Shown here one piece after another: positions 43,484 to 50,656 of a stretch of 64,000 bases of DNA (the stretch's first letter is position 1; every line of letters starts with the position of its first letter). The DNA comes from Streptomyces sp. CB02923 (GTDB lineage Bacteria > Actinomycetota > Actinomycetes > Streptomycetales > Streptomycetaceae): contig NZ_LWKZ01000029.1 of assembly GCF_001905005.1 (NCBI RefSeq), forward strand, positions 1 to 64,000, written 5' to 3'. A program made the translations under genes and the position numbers. The notes under the pieces are model-generated. The model searched no databases, had not been told where the DNA came from, and was given only the letters and a program-made list of their open reading frames with translations.

Positions 43484-43527
43484 GGTTGTCCCTTCGGTGT
43501 CAGTCATAGTCTTCGCACTCCGGTCGA

Positions 43528-43809
43528 TCAGCGACGACGCGACTTGCGGTCGTCCTTCTCGTGGCCGCGGAAGGTGCGGGTCGGCGCAAACTCGCCGAGC
43601 TTGTGGCCGACCATCGACTCGGTGACGAACACCGGGACGTGCTTACGGCCGTCGTGCACCGCGATCGTGTGGCCGAGCATGGCCGGGACGATCATGGAGC
43701 GGCGGGACCAGGTCTTGATGACGTTCTTGGTGCCGGCTTCGTTCTGAACATCCACCTTCTTGGAAAGGTGGTCGTCGACGAAGGGCCCCTTCTTGAGACT
43801 ACGCGGCAT
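43528..43809 (-). CDS. rpsS: 30S ribosomal protein S19
   Basis: 93 aa. PRSLKKGPFVDDHLSKK start and VTESMVGHKLGEFAPTRTF signature. Confidence 0.98.
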   Translation of the reverse strand: MPRSLKKGPFVDDHLSKKVDVQNEAGTKNVIKTWSRRSMIVPAMLGHTIAVHDGRKHVPVFVTESMVGHKLGEFAPTRTFRGHEKDDRKSRRR

Positions 43810-43821
43810 CTAAACCCGCTC

Positions 43822-44658
43822 CTAGCGCTTCTTGTTCGTCTTGCGGCGGCGGACGATGTACTTGTTCGAAGCCTTCTTCGGCGAACGCGTACGACCCTCC
43901 TTCTGGCCCCACGGCGAGACCGGGTGGCGACCACCGGAGGTCTTGCCCTCACCACCACCGTGCGGGTGGTCGACCGGGTTCATCACGACACCACGCACGG
44001 TCGGGCGGACGCCCTTCCAGCGCATACGGCCGGCCTTGCCCCAGTTGATGTTCGACTGCTCGGCGTTGCCGACCTCGCCGACGGTGGCGCGGCAGCGCAC
44101 GTCGACCAGACGGATCTCACCGGACGGCATACGAAGGTGGGCCATGGTGCCCTCCTTCGCCAGCAGCTGCACGGAGGCACCGGCGGACCGGGCGAACTTC
44201 GCGCCGCCGCCGGGCCGAAGCTCGATGGCGTGGATCGTCGTACCGACCGGGATGTGGCGCAGCGGCAGGTTGTTGCCCGGCTTGATGTCGGCGCCCTGGC
44301 CGTTCTCAATCCGAGCACCCTGCACCAGGCCACGCGGCGCGATGATGTAGCGCTTCTCGCCGTCTGCGTAGTGCAGCAGCGCGATGCGAGCGGTGCGGTT
44401 GGGGTCGTACTCGATGTGCGCGACCTTGGCCGGCACGCCGTCCTTGTCGTGACGACGGAAGTCGATCACTCGGTAGGCGCGCTTGTGGCCACCGCCCTGG
44501 TGGCGAACGGTCACACGACCGGCGTTGTTACGGCCGCCCTTGCTGTGCAGCGGGCGGACCAGCGACTTCTCCGGCGTGGACCGCGTGATCTCGACAAAGT
44601 CGGCGACGCTGGAGCCACGACGGCCCGGGGTCGTCGGCTTGTACTTGCGGATACCCAT
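43822..44658 (-). CDS. rplB: 50S ribosomal protein L2
   Basis: 278 aa, close to the peptidyl-transferase centre. MGIRKYKPTTPGRRGSSVADF start and the essential NPVDHPHGGGEGKTSGGRHP loop with its conserved His. Confidence 0.98.
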   Translation of the reverse strand: MGIRKYKPTTPGRRGSSVADFVEITRSTPEKSLVRPLHSKGGRNNAGRVTVRHQGGGHKRAYRVIDFRRHDKDGVPAKVAHIEYDPNRTARIALLHYADGEKRYIIAPRGLVQGARIENGQGADIKPGNNLPLRHIPVGTTIHAIELRPGGGAKFARSAGASVQLLAKEGTMAHLRMPSGEIRLVDVRCRATVGEVGNAEQSNINWGKAGRMRWKGVRPTVRGVVMNPVDHPHGGGEGKTSGGRHPVSPWGQKEGRTRSPKKASNKYIVRRRKTNKKR

Positions 44659-44697
44659 TTCTCAGTCCTCGTCCGATTCCGGACGACTCGGACTCCG

Positions 44698-45021
44698 TTA
44701 GGAGACCGGGCCGCCGAAGATGTCGATACGGTCGCCCTCGGCAAGGGTCACGATGGCGCGCTTGGTGTTGGCGCGCTTGCCGAAACCGGTGCGGGTGCGC
44801 TTGCGCTTGCCCTGGCGGTTGATCGTGTTGACCCCGGTGACCTTGACCGAGAAGACCGCCTCGACGGCCTGCTTGATCTGGGTCTTGTTCGCACGCGGGT
44901 CGACGATGAACGTGTACTTGTTCTCGTCCAGCAGCGCGTAGCTCTTCTCGGAGACGACCGGCTTGACCAGAAGGTCGCGCGGGTCCGAGAAGGACTTGCT
45001 GGTAACGGTCGCCTCAGTCAT
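44698..45021 (-). CDS. rplW: 50S ribosomal protein L23
   Basis: 107 aa, docking site for trigger factor and SRP at the tunnel exit. DPRDLLVKPVVSEKSYALLD and NRQGKRKRTRTGFGKR identify it. ATG overlaps the rplD stop (TGATG). Confidence 0.97.
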   Translation of the reverse strand: MTEATVTSKSFSDPRDLLVKPVVSEKSYALLDENKYTFIVDPRANKTQIKQAVEAVFSVKVTGVNTINRQGKRKRTRTGFGKRANTKRAIVTLAEGDRIDIFGGPVS

Positions 45022-45671
45022 CAGGCGGCGCTCCCTTCGAGCTCAGCGGCCTTGGGACCAGCCACGAAGGACTCGAAGGCGGCCTTGGTGAAGACCACGT
45101 CGTCGGAGACGAGCACGTCGTACGTGTTCAGCTGGCCCGGCTCCAGGATGTGGACCTGGGGCAGGTTGCGGGCGGAGAGCCACGCGGCCTCGTCGGCGCG
45201 CTCGGCGACCAGCAGCACGTGCTTGCGCTCGCTGATCTTGCCGAGGAGAACCTTGGCGGCCTTGGTGGAGACCTCGCCCTCGACCACGCCGGAGACGACG
45301 TGGACGCGGCTGTTGCGGGCCCGGTCGGTGAGGGCACCGCGCAGGGCGGCGGCCTTCATCTTCTTGGGGGTCCGCTGCGAGTAGTCACGCGGCACGGGAC
45401 CGTGCACGACGCCACCGCCGGCGAACTGCGGCGCACGGGTCGAACCCTGGCGCGCGCGGCCGGTGCCCTTCTGGCGGTACGGCTTCTTGCCACCGCCGCG
45501 GACCTCTCCGCGAGTCTTGGTCTTGTGCGTGCCCTGACGGGCCGCGGCCAGCTGCGCGACGACGACCTGGTGGATCAGCGGAACGCTGACCTTCGCGTCG
45601 AAGATCTCCGTGGGGAGTTCGACGGTCCCGGCCTTGTCGCCTGCCGGCGAAAGGATGTCAATGGTGCTCAT
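45021..45671 (-). CDS. rplD: 50S ribosomal protein L4
   Basis: 216 aa. The extended loop GTHKTKTRGEVRGGGKKPYR reaches the exit tunnel. In other bacteria L4 controls its own S10 operon; no such leader site is recognised here. rplC ends 8 nt upstream. Confidence 0.98.
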   Translation of the reverse strand: MSTIDILSPAGDKAGTVELPTEIFDAKVSVPLIHQVVVAQLAAARQGTHKTKTRGEVRGGGKKPYRQKGTGRARQGSTRAPQFAGGGVVHGPVPRDYSQRTPKKMKAAALRGALTDRARNSRVHVVSGVVEGEVSTKAAKVLLGKISERKHVLLVAERADEAAWLSARNLPQVHILEPGQLNTYDVLVSDDVVFTKAAFESFVAGPKAAELEGSAA

Positions 45672-45679
45672 CGGTTACC

Positions 45680-46324
45680 TCAGGCCCCCTTGGCCGCGGT
45701 ACGGACCAGGACGAGGCCGCCGTTCGGACCAGGAACTGCGCCCTTGATGAGCAGCAGACCCTTCTCCGCGTCAACGGCATGGACGGTCAGGTTCTGGGTG
45801 GTGACCCGCTCGTTGCCCATACGGCCGGCCATCCGCATGCCCTTGAACACGCGGCCCGGGGTGGCGCAGCCACCGATGGAGCCCGGCTTGCGGTGCACGC
45901 GGTGGGCACCGTGCGAAGCCTTGCCGCCGTGGAAGCCGTGACGCTTCATGACACCGGCGAAGCCCTTGCCCTTGCTCTTGCCGGTCACGTCCACCTTGAC
46001 GCCGGACTCGAAGGTCTCGGCGGTCAGCTCCTGGCCGAGGGTGTACTCACTGGCGTCAGTGGTACGGACCTCGACGAGGTGACGGCGGGGGGTGACGTCG
46101 GCCTTCGCGAAGTGGCCCTTGAGGGGCTTGTTCACCTTGCGCGGGTCGATCTCGCCGAAGGCGATCTGGACGGAGTCGTAGCCGTCCTGGTCATTGGTGC
46201 GCACCTGGGTAACGACGCAGGGGCCGGCCTTGACCACAGTGACCGGGACGACACGGTTGTTCTCGTCCCAGACCTGGGTCATGCCGAGCTTCTCGCCCAG
46301 GATGCCCTTGATCTGCTTAGCCAT
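45680..46324 (-). CDS. rplC: 50S ribosomal protein L3
   Basis: 214 aa. KGILGEKLGMTQVWDENNRV start and the tip KGKGFAGVMKRHGFHGGKAS near the peptidyl-transferase centre. The Gln/His there are the usual ones. Confidence 0.98.
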   Translation of the reverse strand: MAKQIKGILGEKLGMTQVWDENNRVVPVTVVKAGPCVVTQVRTNDQDGYDSVQIAFGEIDPRKVNKPLKGHFAKADVTPRRHLVEVRTTDASEYTLGQELTAETFESGVKVDVTGKSKGKGFAGVMKRHGFHGGKASHGAHRVHRKPGSIGGCATPGRVFKGMRMAGRMGNERVTTQNLTVHAVDAEKGLLLIKGAVPGPNGGLVLVRTAAKGA

Positions 46325-46338
46325 CTCTACTGCGCCTC

Positions 46339-46647
46339 TCAGAGCTTGATCTCGATGTCAACGCCGGCCGGAAGGTCCAGGCGCATCAGCGAGTCAACGG
46401 TCTTGGGCGTCGGGTCGAGAATGTCGATCAGGCGCTTGTGCGTGCGCATCTCGAAGTGCTCGCGCGAGTCCTTGTACTTGTGCGGCGACTTGATGACGCA
46501 GTACACGTTCTTCTCGGTGGGGAGCGGCACCGGGCCCGCGACCGACGCACCAGTACGGGTCACCGTCTCGACGATCTTCTTCGCCGACGTGTCGATGACC
46601 TCGTGGTCGTAGGCCTTGAGCCGGATGCGGATCTTCTGTCCCGCCAT
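46339..46647 (-). CDS. rpsJ: 30S ribosomal protein S10 (NusE)
   Basis: 102 aa; also the NusE antitermination factor. MAGQKIRIRLKAYDHEVID and SREHFEMRTHKRLIDI are diagnostic. It is the first gene of the large ribosomal cluster, after a leader of several hundred bases that holds a hairpin shared with the rpsL leader. Confidence 0.98.
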   Translation of the reverse strand: MAGQKIRIRLKAYDHEVIDTSAKKIVETVTRTGASVAGPVPLPTEKNVYCVIKSPHKYKDSREHFEMRTHKRLIDILDPTPKTVDSLMRLDLPAGVDIEIKL

Positions 46648-47079
46648 GGCTACTTCGTAGTCCTGTCTCTCGTAACGCTCTGGGACCCGGCACGTTGCCG
46701 TTCATCCACCGACCCACGCGGTCGGGCGTGTCGCGCTCCTTCCCGCAGATCCCCGCAAGGGCGATCCTTCGAGAAGGAAAACGTGGGGGATGAACACCCA
46801 CCGGGCGCCTGGCTGAGGCACCCCGCTGCACTTCCCGGAAGATTCCCGTACTTCCGCCCCTGATAAGAGGCGACGAATACCTAGGACTCGCTTCCAGTCC
46901 CCCCGGCGGGAGGCGCGCAGCATCGGCACTCAACCGAGCAACCTGGACAGTGTGCCACACCAGCGGCGAACGCTGCCAATCGGGCGGGAGATCGTACACC
47001 GCGTCACACCGTCCGGATGCACGGACCCGCCTGCGGCGTGCCGGGCCGGGCCGCCCGCCGGACGCCCGCGGCCCCGCTG
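46648..47079. other. 432-bp leader and promoter region of the S10 operon
   Basis: It lies between rpsJ and the HicB-like gene and contains no supported gene. Near rpsJ is the leader hairpin shared with rpsL (46709-46733). On the minus strand TTGGCA (46982-46977) with CACACT about 19 nt on is a possible but weak promoter. An open frame through the region has no family match. Confidence 0.5.
46709..46733 (-). promoter_or_regulatory. Leader hairpin shared by the S10 and str operons, rpsJ copy
   Basis: On the minus strand it reads CGACACGCCCGACC, then GCGTG, then GGTCGG: a 6-bp stem with a 5-nt loop and a conserved 5' flank. It differs at one position from the copy before rpsL. It lies 62 nt upstream of the rpsJ start. 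Confidence 0.7.
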
Positions 47080-47991
47080 TCACGCGGCGATGGCCAGCTG
47101 CCACTGGACGCGGGCGGACTCCTCGGTGAGACGGTCGTCACTCTCCACGGCGAAGGCGGCGTGCGGGAAGTCGCGGGCCTGGCGGAGCCACTCGCCGACC
47201 GTCGCCGTCCCGGACACGGGGACGACACGGCCGGAGCGGTCCGGGCCGCGGCTGGACAGGACCGTGACCGTGAACTGGTCGGTCTCGGTCACCAGCACCA
47301 CGTCGTGCGGGATCTGCGCCACGCGCTCCATCACCCCGCGCGCCGGCTCCCGCCCGTCGGCCACGACCAGGACGTGGTCGCCGTGCTCGTCCGTGGTCCC
47401 CCCGAACCCCGCCAGTATGCCCAGGAACCGGTTTATGTGGCGGTTGCGCAGCTCGTCGATGACGCGCTGGCGCCCCTCCTGGAAGCCCGTGGTCGCGGCG
47501 AAGCGGAACGTCAGCGAGACCCGTCCGGCCAGCGCCACGTCGATCTCCGCCATCTCCTCGCGCGTGGGGTGGGCGGCCCCGTCGCCGAGGCCGTGCGCGG
47601 CGAGCCAGCGGTCGACCTCCGCCCACAGCCACGCCTGGGAGCGCCCTACGGTCCCCTCGGCGGCCGGGAACGGCGCGCCCCGGACCTTGCGCACTCCGGC
47701 GACCCACTGCGCGACGTTCTGCCGGGAGCGTCCCGTGCGCTCGGCGATCTCGTGTATGCCGACCAGGTCGCGGTCGAGGCGGAGCACCCGCAGGCGCGGC
47801 GCCGCGGCGCGCGCCGCCGAGGCCGCTTCGAGCGCGGCCCGGACCGCGCAGTCTCCGGGCCAGGTGATGCTGAGCAGGTCGGTGCCGCCGGCCCGCGCCA
47901 GAAGGGCGTCACAGGTCTCGCGCAGCGCATCGACGGCGTCCTGGTCGTCGACGGTCGCACCCGTGACGACGAAGGTGAAGTCGTAGTCCAT
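47080..47991 (-). CDS. HTH protein with HicB-like N-terminal region, putative antitoxin
   Basis: 303 aa. The N-terminus MDYDFTFVVTGA with the helical Ala-rich part after it resembles the small alpha/beta domain of HicB antitoxins. It is followed by a helix-turn-helix (about 78-98, IHEIAERTGRSRQNVAQWV). GRSQAWLWAEVDRWL follows. The C-terminal third has no recognised domain. ATG at 47991 has GGGGGA upstream. The gene in front (48138-48416) is HicA-like, and hicA-hicB is the usual order, so a toxin-antitoxin role is plausible. It could instead be a stand-alone regulator. Confidence 0.55.
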   Translation of the reverse strand: MDYDFTFVVTGATVDDQDAVDALRETCDALLARAGGTDLLSITWPGDCAVRAALEAASAARAAAPRLRVLRLDRDLVGIHEIAERTGRSRQNVAQWVAGVRKVRGAPFPAAEGTVGRSQAWLWAEVDRWLAAHGLGDGAAHPTREEMAEIDVALAGRVSLTFRFAATTGFQEGRQRVIDELRNRHINRFLGILAGFGGTTDEHGDHVLVVADGREPARGVMERVAQIPHDVVLVTETDQFTVTVLSSRGPDRSGRVVPVSGTATVGEWLRQARDFPHAAFAVESDDRLTEESARVQWQLAIAA

Positions 47992-48137
47992 GGCGGCGTC
48001 CCCCTAGTCCTTGGGCAGGGTCGCAGTTCTGTTGTCGTTCGTCAACAGACAAAGCATGACAAACCCTGCCGCACCCCGCACAGGCAACTGTCGTAAAACG
48101 AGCACTCTCCGACGGCTCACCTCAGTTGACGCCATGG

Positions 48138-48416
48138 TCACGCTTCGCCACGCGGCATCCCCGTGAGACTGCGGTTCGCCGCGTCGCCCGGCAGCGGGCA
48201 CCGGGCCGCCAGCCGGTCGATCACGCGCGCGTGCGCCGTGGGGCTGCGCGGCGTACCCGACACCGGAATGACGGTGCACCGCCCCTGGCACGGGCAGTAG
48301 AGCCGCCCCCAGTGCCCGTCCTTGCGCAGCACCCACCCCCGGGCCGTCCACTTCTCCAGGACCCGCCGCACGTCCTTCTTGGAGTGGTCGCCGGGCTTGA
48401 TCTCGCTGCCGACCAC
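48138..48416 (-). CDS. HicA-like small protein, putative mRNA interferase
   Basis: 92 aa from GTG at 48416. The pattern SKKDVRRVLEKWTARGWVLR, a His in RKDGHWGRLYC (H35), then CTVIPVSGTPRSP and HARVIDRLA follows the HicA layout: helix, beta-hairpin with catalytic His, and C-terminal helix. The extra CPCQGRC Cys cluster could bind metal and is unusual for HicA. The open frame extends upstream without a good ribosome binding site, so the start is uncertain. The HicB-like gene follows after 146 nt on the same strand. Confidence 0.5.
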   Translation of the reverse strand: MVGSEIKPGDHSKKDVRRVLEKWTARGWVLRKDGHWGRLYCPCQGRCTVIPVSGTPRSPTAHARVIDRLAARCPLPGDAANRSLTGMPRGEA

Positions 48417-49077
48417 CCGCTCACCGCCCGTCGGCGCATACGGACGGCACGGGCAGCACGGACGGCACAGACAGCGCCGACGGCCCGCGGCGCACGCGCG
48501 GCTTCGGGGCGGATGCAGAGCCGGCGTTCCGCACGGCACGGGCGACGGGGTGGGCAAGTACCACGAGAGGTTGACTCCTCTGGTGCCGACTGGACTTCGT
48601 GAGGCGACGCCTGACCCCCTCGGCGCGAGCCGCCCCTCCCAAGACGGTGACGCTCCGATACCAGTACGTTACTCCAAATGACGGAAGGCCCCTCGCAATT
48701 CCGTGCGCGCCGCACCCCGCGCCCCGGACTTCCGCGCCGCGCGGCACGACGGTGCACCCGTCCCCGCTCCCCGCTCCGGCTCACGACCGCGCACCTCGGC
48801 GCGCCCCGCGAGCGCCGGGCGTAAAAAGCAATACCGGCCCGCGCGATACGCGCCGTATTGCACTGCTGCCAAAATCCTACAGCTCACAATAAATGGAAGC
48901 CTTCCGAATGAAGCTGGGAGCCGGGCGACTACGCACCGCCTCCGGGGGAATCCTGAACCGTATCGACCGGGCGAGCGGGAAAGGGGTTTCCGTGCAGTGT
49001 TTCCGGTATGGAAAAGGAATTCCCGCCCCTGCGCACGGACGGAATCCGGTCCCGCGCGCCGCGAAAGGGCGAAGGGA
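48417..49077. other. 661-bp divergent intergenic region before the exporter gene
   Basis: This region separates the HicA-like gene (-) from the MFS gene (+). Its right half is clearly richer in A+T than the surroundings (48821-48910). It contains the imperfect palindrome at 48828-48861 and a 62-aa ORF at 48893-49081 that overlaps the MFS start. The left half carries only GC-rich open frames with no support. Confidence 0.5.
48828..48861. promoter_or_regulatory. 34-bp imperfect palindrome, possible operator
   Basis: GCAATAC at 48828-48834 pairs with GTATTGC at 48855-48861, and between them GCGCG pairs with CGCGC around AT-A. It lies in AT-rich DNA upstream of the exporter gene. Its size and symmetry fit a dimeric regulator site (TetR type for example) or a transcript hairpin. 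No regulator gene is recognised next to it other than the HTH genes described. Confidence 0.4.
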
Positions 49078-49081
49078 GTGA
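48893..49081 (+). CDS. 62-aa ORF overlapping the exporter start (doubtful)
   Basis: It begins MEAFRMKLGAGRLRT and ends RAAKGRRE; the stop overlaps the GTG of the MFS gene (GTGA), as in coupled genes. Against it: no ribosome binding site, and third-position GC is well below that of neighbouring genes. It could be a leader peptide or chance. I list it because of the exact overlap and its place at the head of the cassette. Confidence 0.25.
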   Translation: MEAFRMKLGAGRLRTASGGILNRIDRASGKGVSVQCFRYGKGIPAPAHGRNPVPRAAKGRRE

Positions 49082-50406
49082 CCGGCACACCGGGCCCCGC
49101 CTCCGCGCCCCTGCCGCCGCCCCGCCGCGAGCGCGGCCCGGCCTCCCGGGCCGCGGCGACGTTCGGCTCGCTCCGCGTCCGCAACTACCGGCTGTTCGCC
49201 GCCGGGCAGGCCGTGTCCCACACCGGTACGTGGATGCAGCGCATCGCCCAGGACTGGCTGGTCGTCGAGCTGACCGGCTCCCCCGCCGCCGTCGGGATCA
49301 CCGTCGGGCTCCAGTACGCGCCCATGCTGCTCCTCGGCCTGCACGGCGGCCTGATCGCCGACCGGCTGCCCATGCGCGGGCTGCTGCTGCGGACCCAGAC
49401 CGCACTGGGCGCGACGGGCCTGGCCCTGGCCGCGCTGGTGCTGTCCGGTGAGGTCCGGCCCTGGCACGTGTACGTCATGGCGGCCGTGCTGGGCCTGGTC
49501 TCCGTCGCGGACGCCCCCGCCCGGCAGGCGTTCGTCGCCGAGCTGGTCGGGCCGGAGCAGCTGCGCAACGCGGTGAGCCTGAACTCGGCCACCTTCCAGG
49601 CCGCCCGCCTGGCCGGGCCGGCCGCCGCCGGCGTCGTGATCACGGTGGTGGGCAGCGGCTGGGCCTTCCTCCTCAACGGCCTCTCCTACCTCGCGCCCCT
49701 CACTGCCCTGCTGCTCATACGCCCCGGCGAGATGCACCCGGCCGAGCGCGCCCCGCGCGGCGGCGGCCAGGTCAGGGCGGCGCTGCGCCAGGTCCGCCGC
49801 GATCCCGACCTGCTGTGGCCGATCGTGCTGGTCGCCTTCATCGGCACGTTCGGCTTCAACTTCCCCGTCTGGCTGACCGCGTTCACCGTGCAGGTCTTCC
49901 ATACGGGCTCCGGCGTGTACGGGCTGCTCAACTCCCTGCTGGCGGCGGGCGCGGTGGCGGGCGCGCTGTGGGCGGCGCGCAGTCCCGCGCCGCCGCGGCG
50001 GGTGCTGACCACCGCGGCGCTGCTGTTCGGGGCCCTGGAGACGGCCGCCGCCCTCACCCCCTCCCTGTGGGCCTTCGCGGCCCTGCTGGTCCTGACCGGC
50101 ATGTCCGGCCTGGTCGTCACCGTCACCGCCAACGCGCACGTCCAGCTGACGGCCGACGCCGCGGCGCGGGGCAGGGTGATGAGCCTCTTCAAGATCGCGT
50201 TCATGGGCGGCACACCGGTGGCCGCACCGGCCGTCGGCTGGGTCACCGAGGTCTGCGGACCCCGCGCCGGATTCCTCACCGGCGGTCTGACCTCCCTCGC
50301 GGCGGCCGCCGCCGTCGGCTTCGCACTGTCCCGTACGGCGCCGGAACCGGATACGGCCCCGGAACCGGATACGGACGGGGACACGGGCACAGCCGTACGG
50401 ACGTGA
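49078..50406 (+). CDS. MFS drug/siderophore-type exporter
   Basis: 442 aa with about twelve transmembrane segments. FGSLRVRNYRLFAAGQAVSHTGTWMQ-like start, the loop GLIADRLPMRGLL and VADAPARQAFVAELVGP are those of the MFS_3/EntS-like exporters for small molecules. GTG at 49078 has GAAGGGA immediately before it and gives the family's usual N-terminus; longer frames are not supported. The C-terminal tail has Pro-Glu-Pro-Asp repeats. It is followed on the same strand by the kinase-nucleotidyltransferase fusion and the dioxygenase, so it may export their product. Confidence 0.85.
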   Translation: MTGTPGPASAPLPPPRRERGPASRAAATFGSLRVRNYRLFAAGQAVSHTGTWMQRIAQDWLVVELTGSPAAVGITVGLQYAPMLLLGLHGGLIADRLPMRGLLLRTQTALGATGLALAALVLSGEVRPWHVYVMAAVLGLVSVADAPARQAFVAELVGPEQLRNAVSLNSATFQAARLAGPAAAGVVITVVGSGWAFLLNGLSYLAPLTALLLIRPGEMHPAERAPRGGGQVRAALRQVRRDPDLLWPIVLVAFIGTFGFNFPVWLTAFTVQVFHTGSGVYGLLNSLLAAGAVAGALWAARSPAPPRRVLTTAALLFGALETAAALTPSLWAFAALLVLTGMSGLVVTVTANAHVQLTADAAARGRVMSLFKIAFMGGTPVAAPAVGWVTEVCGPRAGFLTGGLTSLAAAAAVGFALSRTAPEPDTAPEPDTDGDTGTAVRT

Positions 50407-50524
50407 GCCCCGGCAGCGCAGGCGGATTTCCTCGCGGCGGCTGTTCTCCCGCGTAGCGGCCGGGCCCGGCCGGCGCCCCATGAATTACCGACGACCGGCC
50501 ACCGGCCCCCGTTTCACCGGCACG

Positions 50525-50561
50525 ACCCGAAAAGCAGCACCCGAAAAGCAGCACCCGAAAA
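50525..50561 (+). repeat. 14-bp direct repeats upstream of the fusion gene
   Basis: ACCCGAAAAGCAGC occurs at 50525-50538 and 50539-50552, with a partial third copy to 50561. It is in the 250-bp gap between the exporter and the fusion gene. The head-to-tail arrangement with 14-nt period could be slippage or a binding site. Confidence 0.6.
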
Positions 50562-50656
50562 CATGGCGCCACCCACTCCGCATGGCAATTCATCGCACCA
50601 CCCGTGCCGAAATTCCGCACCGGAAACGGCCGTGCACCACCGGAGGAAAAAACACC

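Noticed and set aside
43561..45384. 607-codon plus-strand frame opposite rpsS-rplB-rplW-rplD
   Set aside because: It lies over several well-identified ribosomal genes and resembles no protein.
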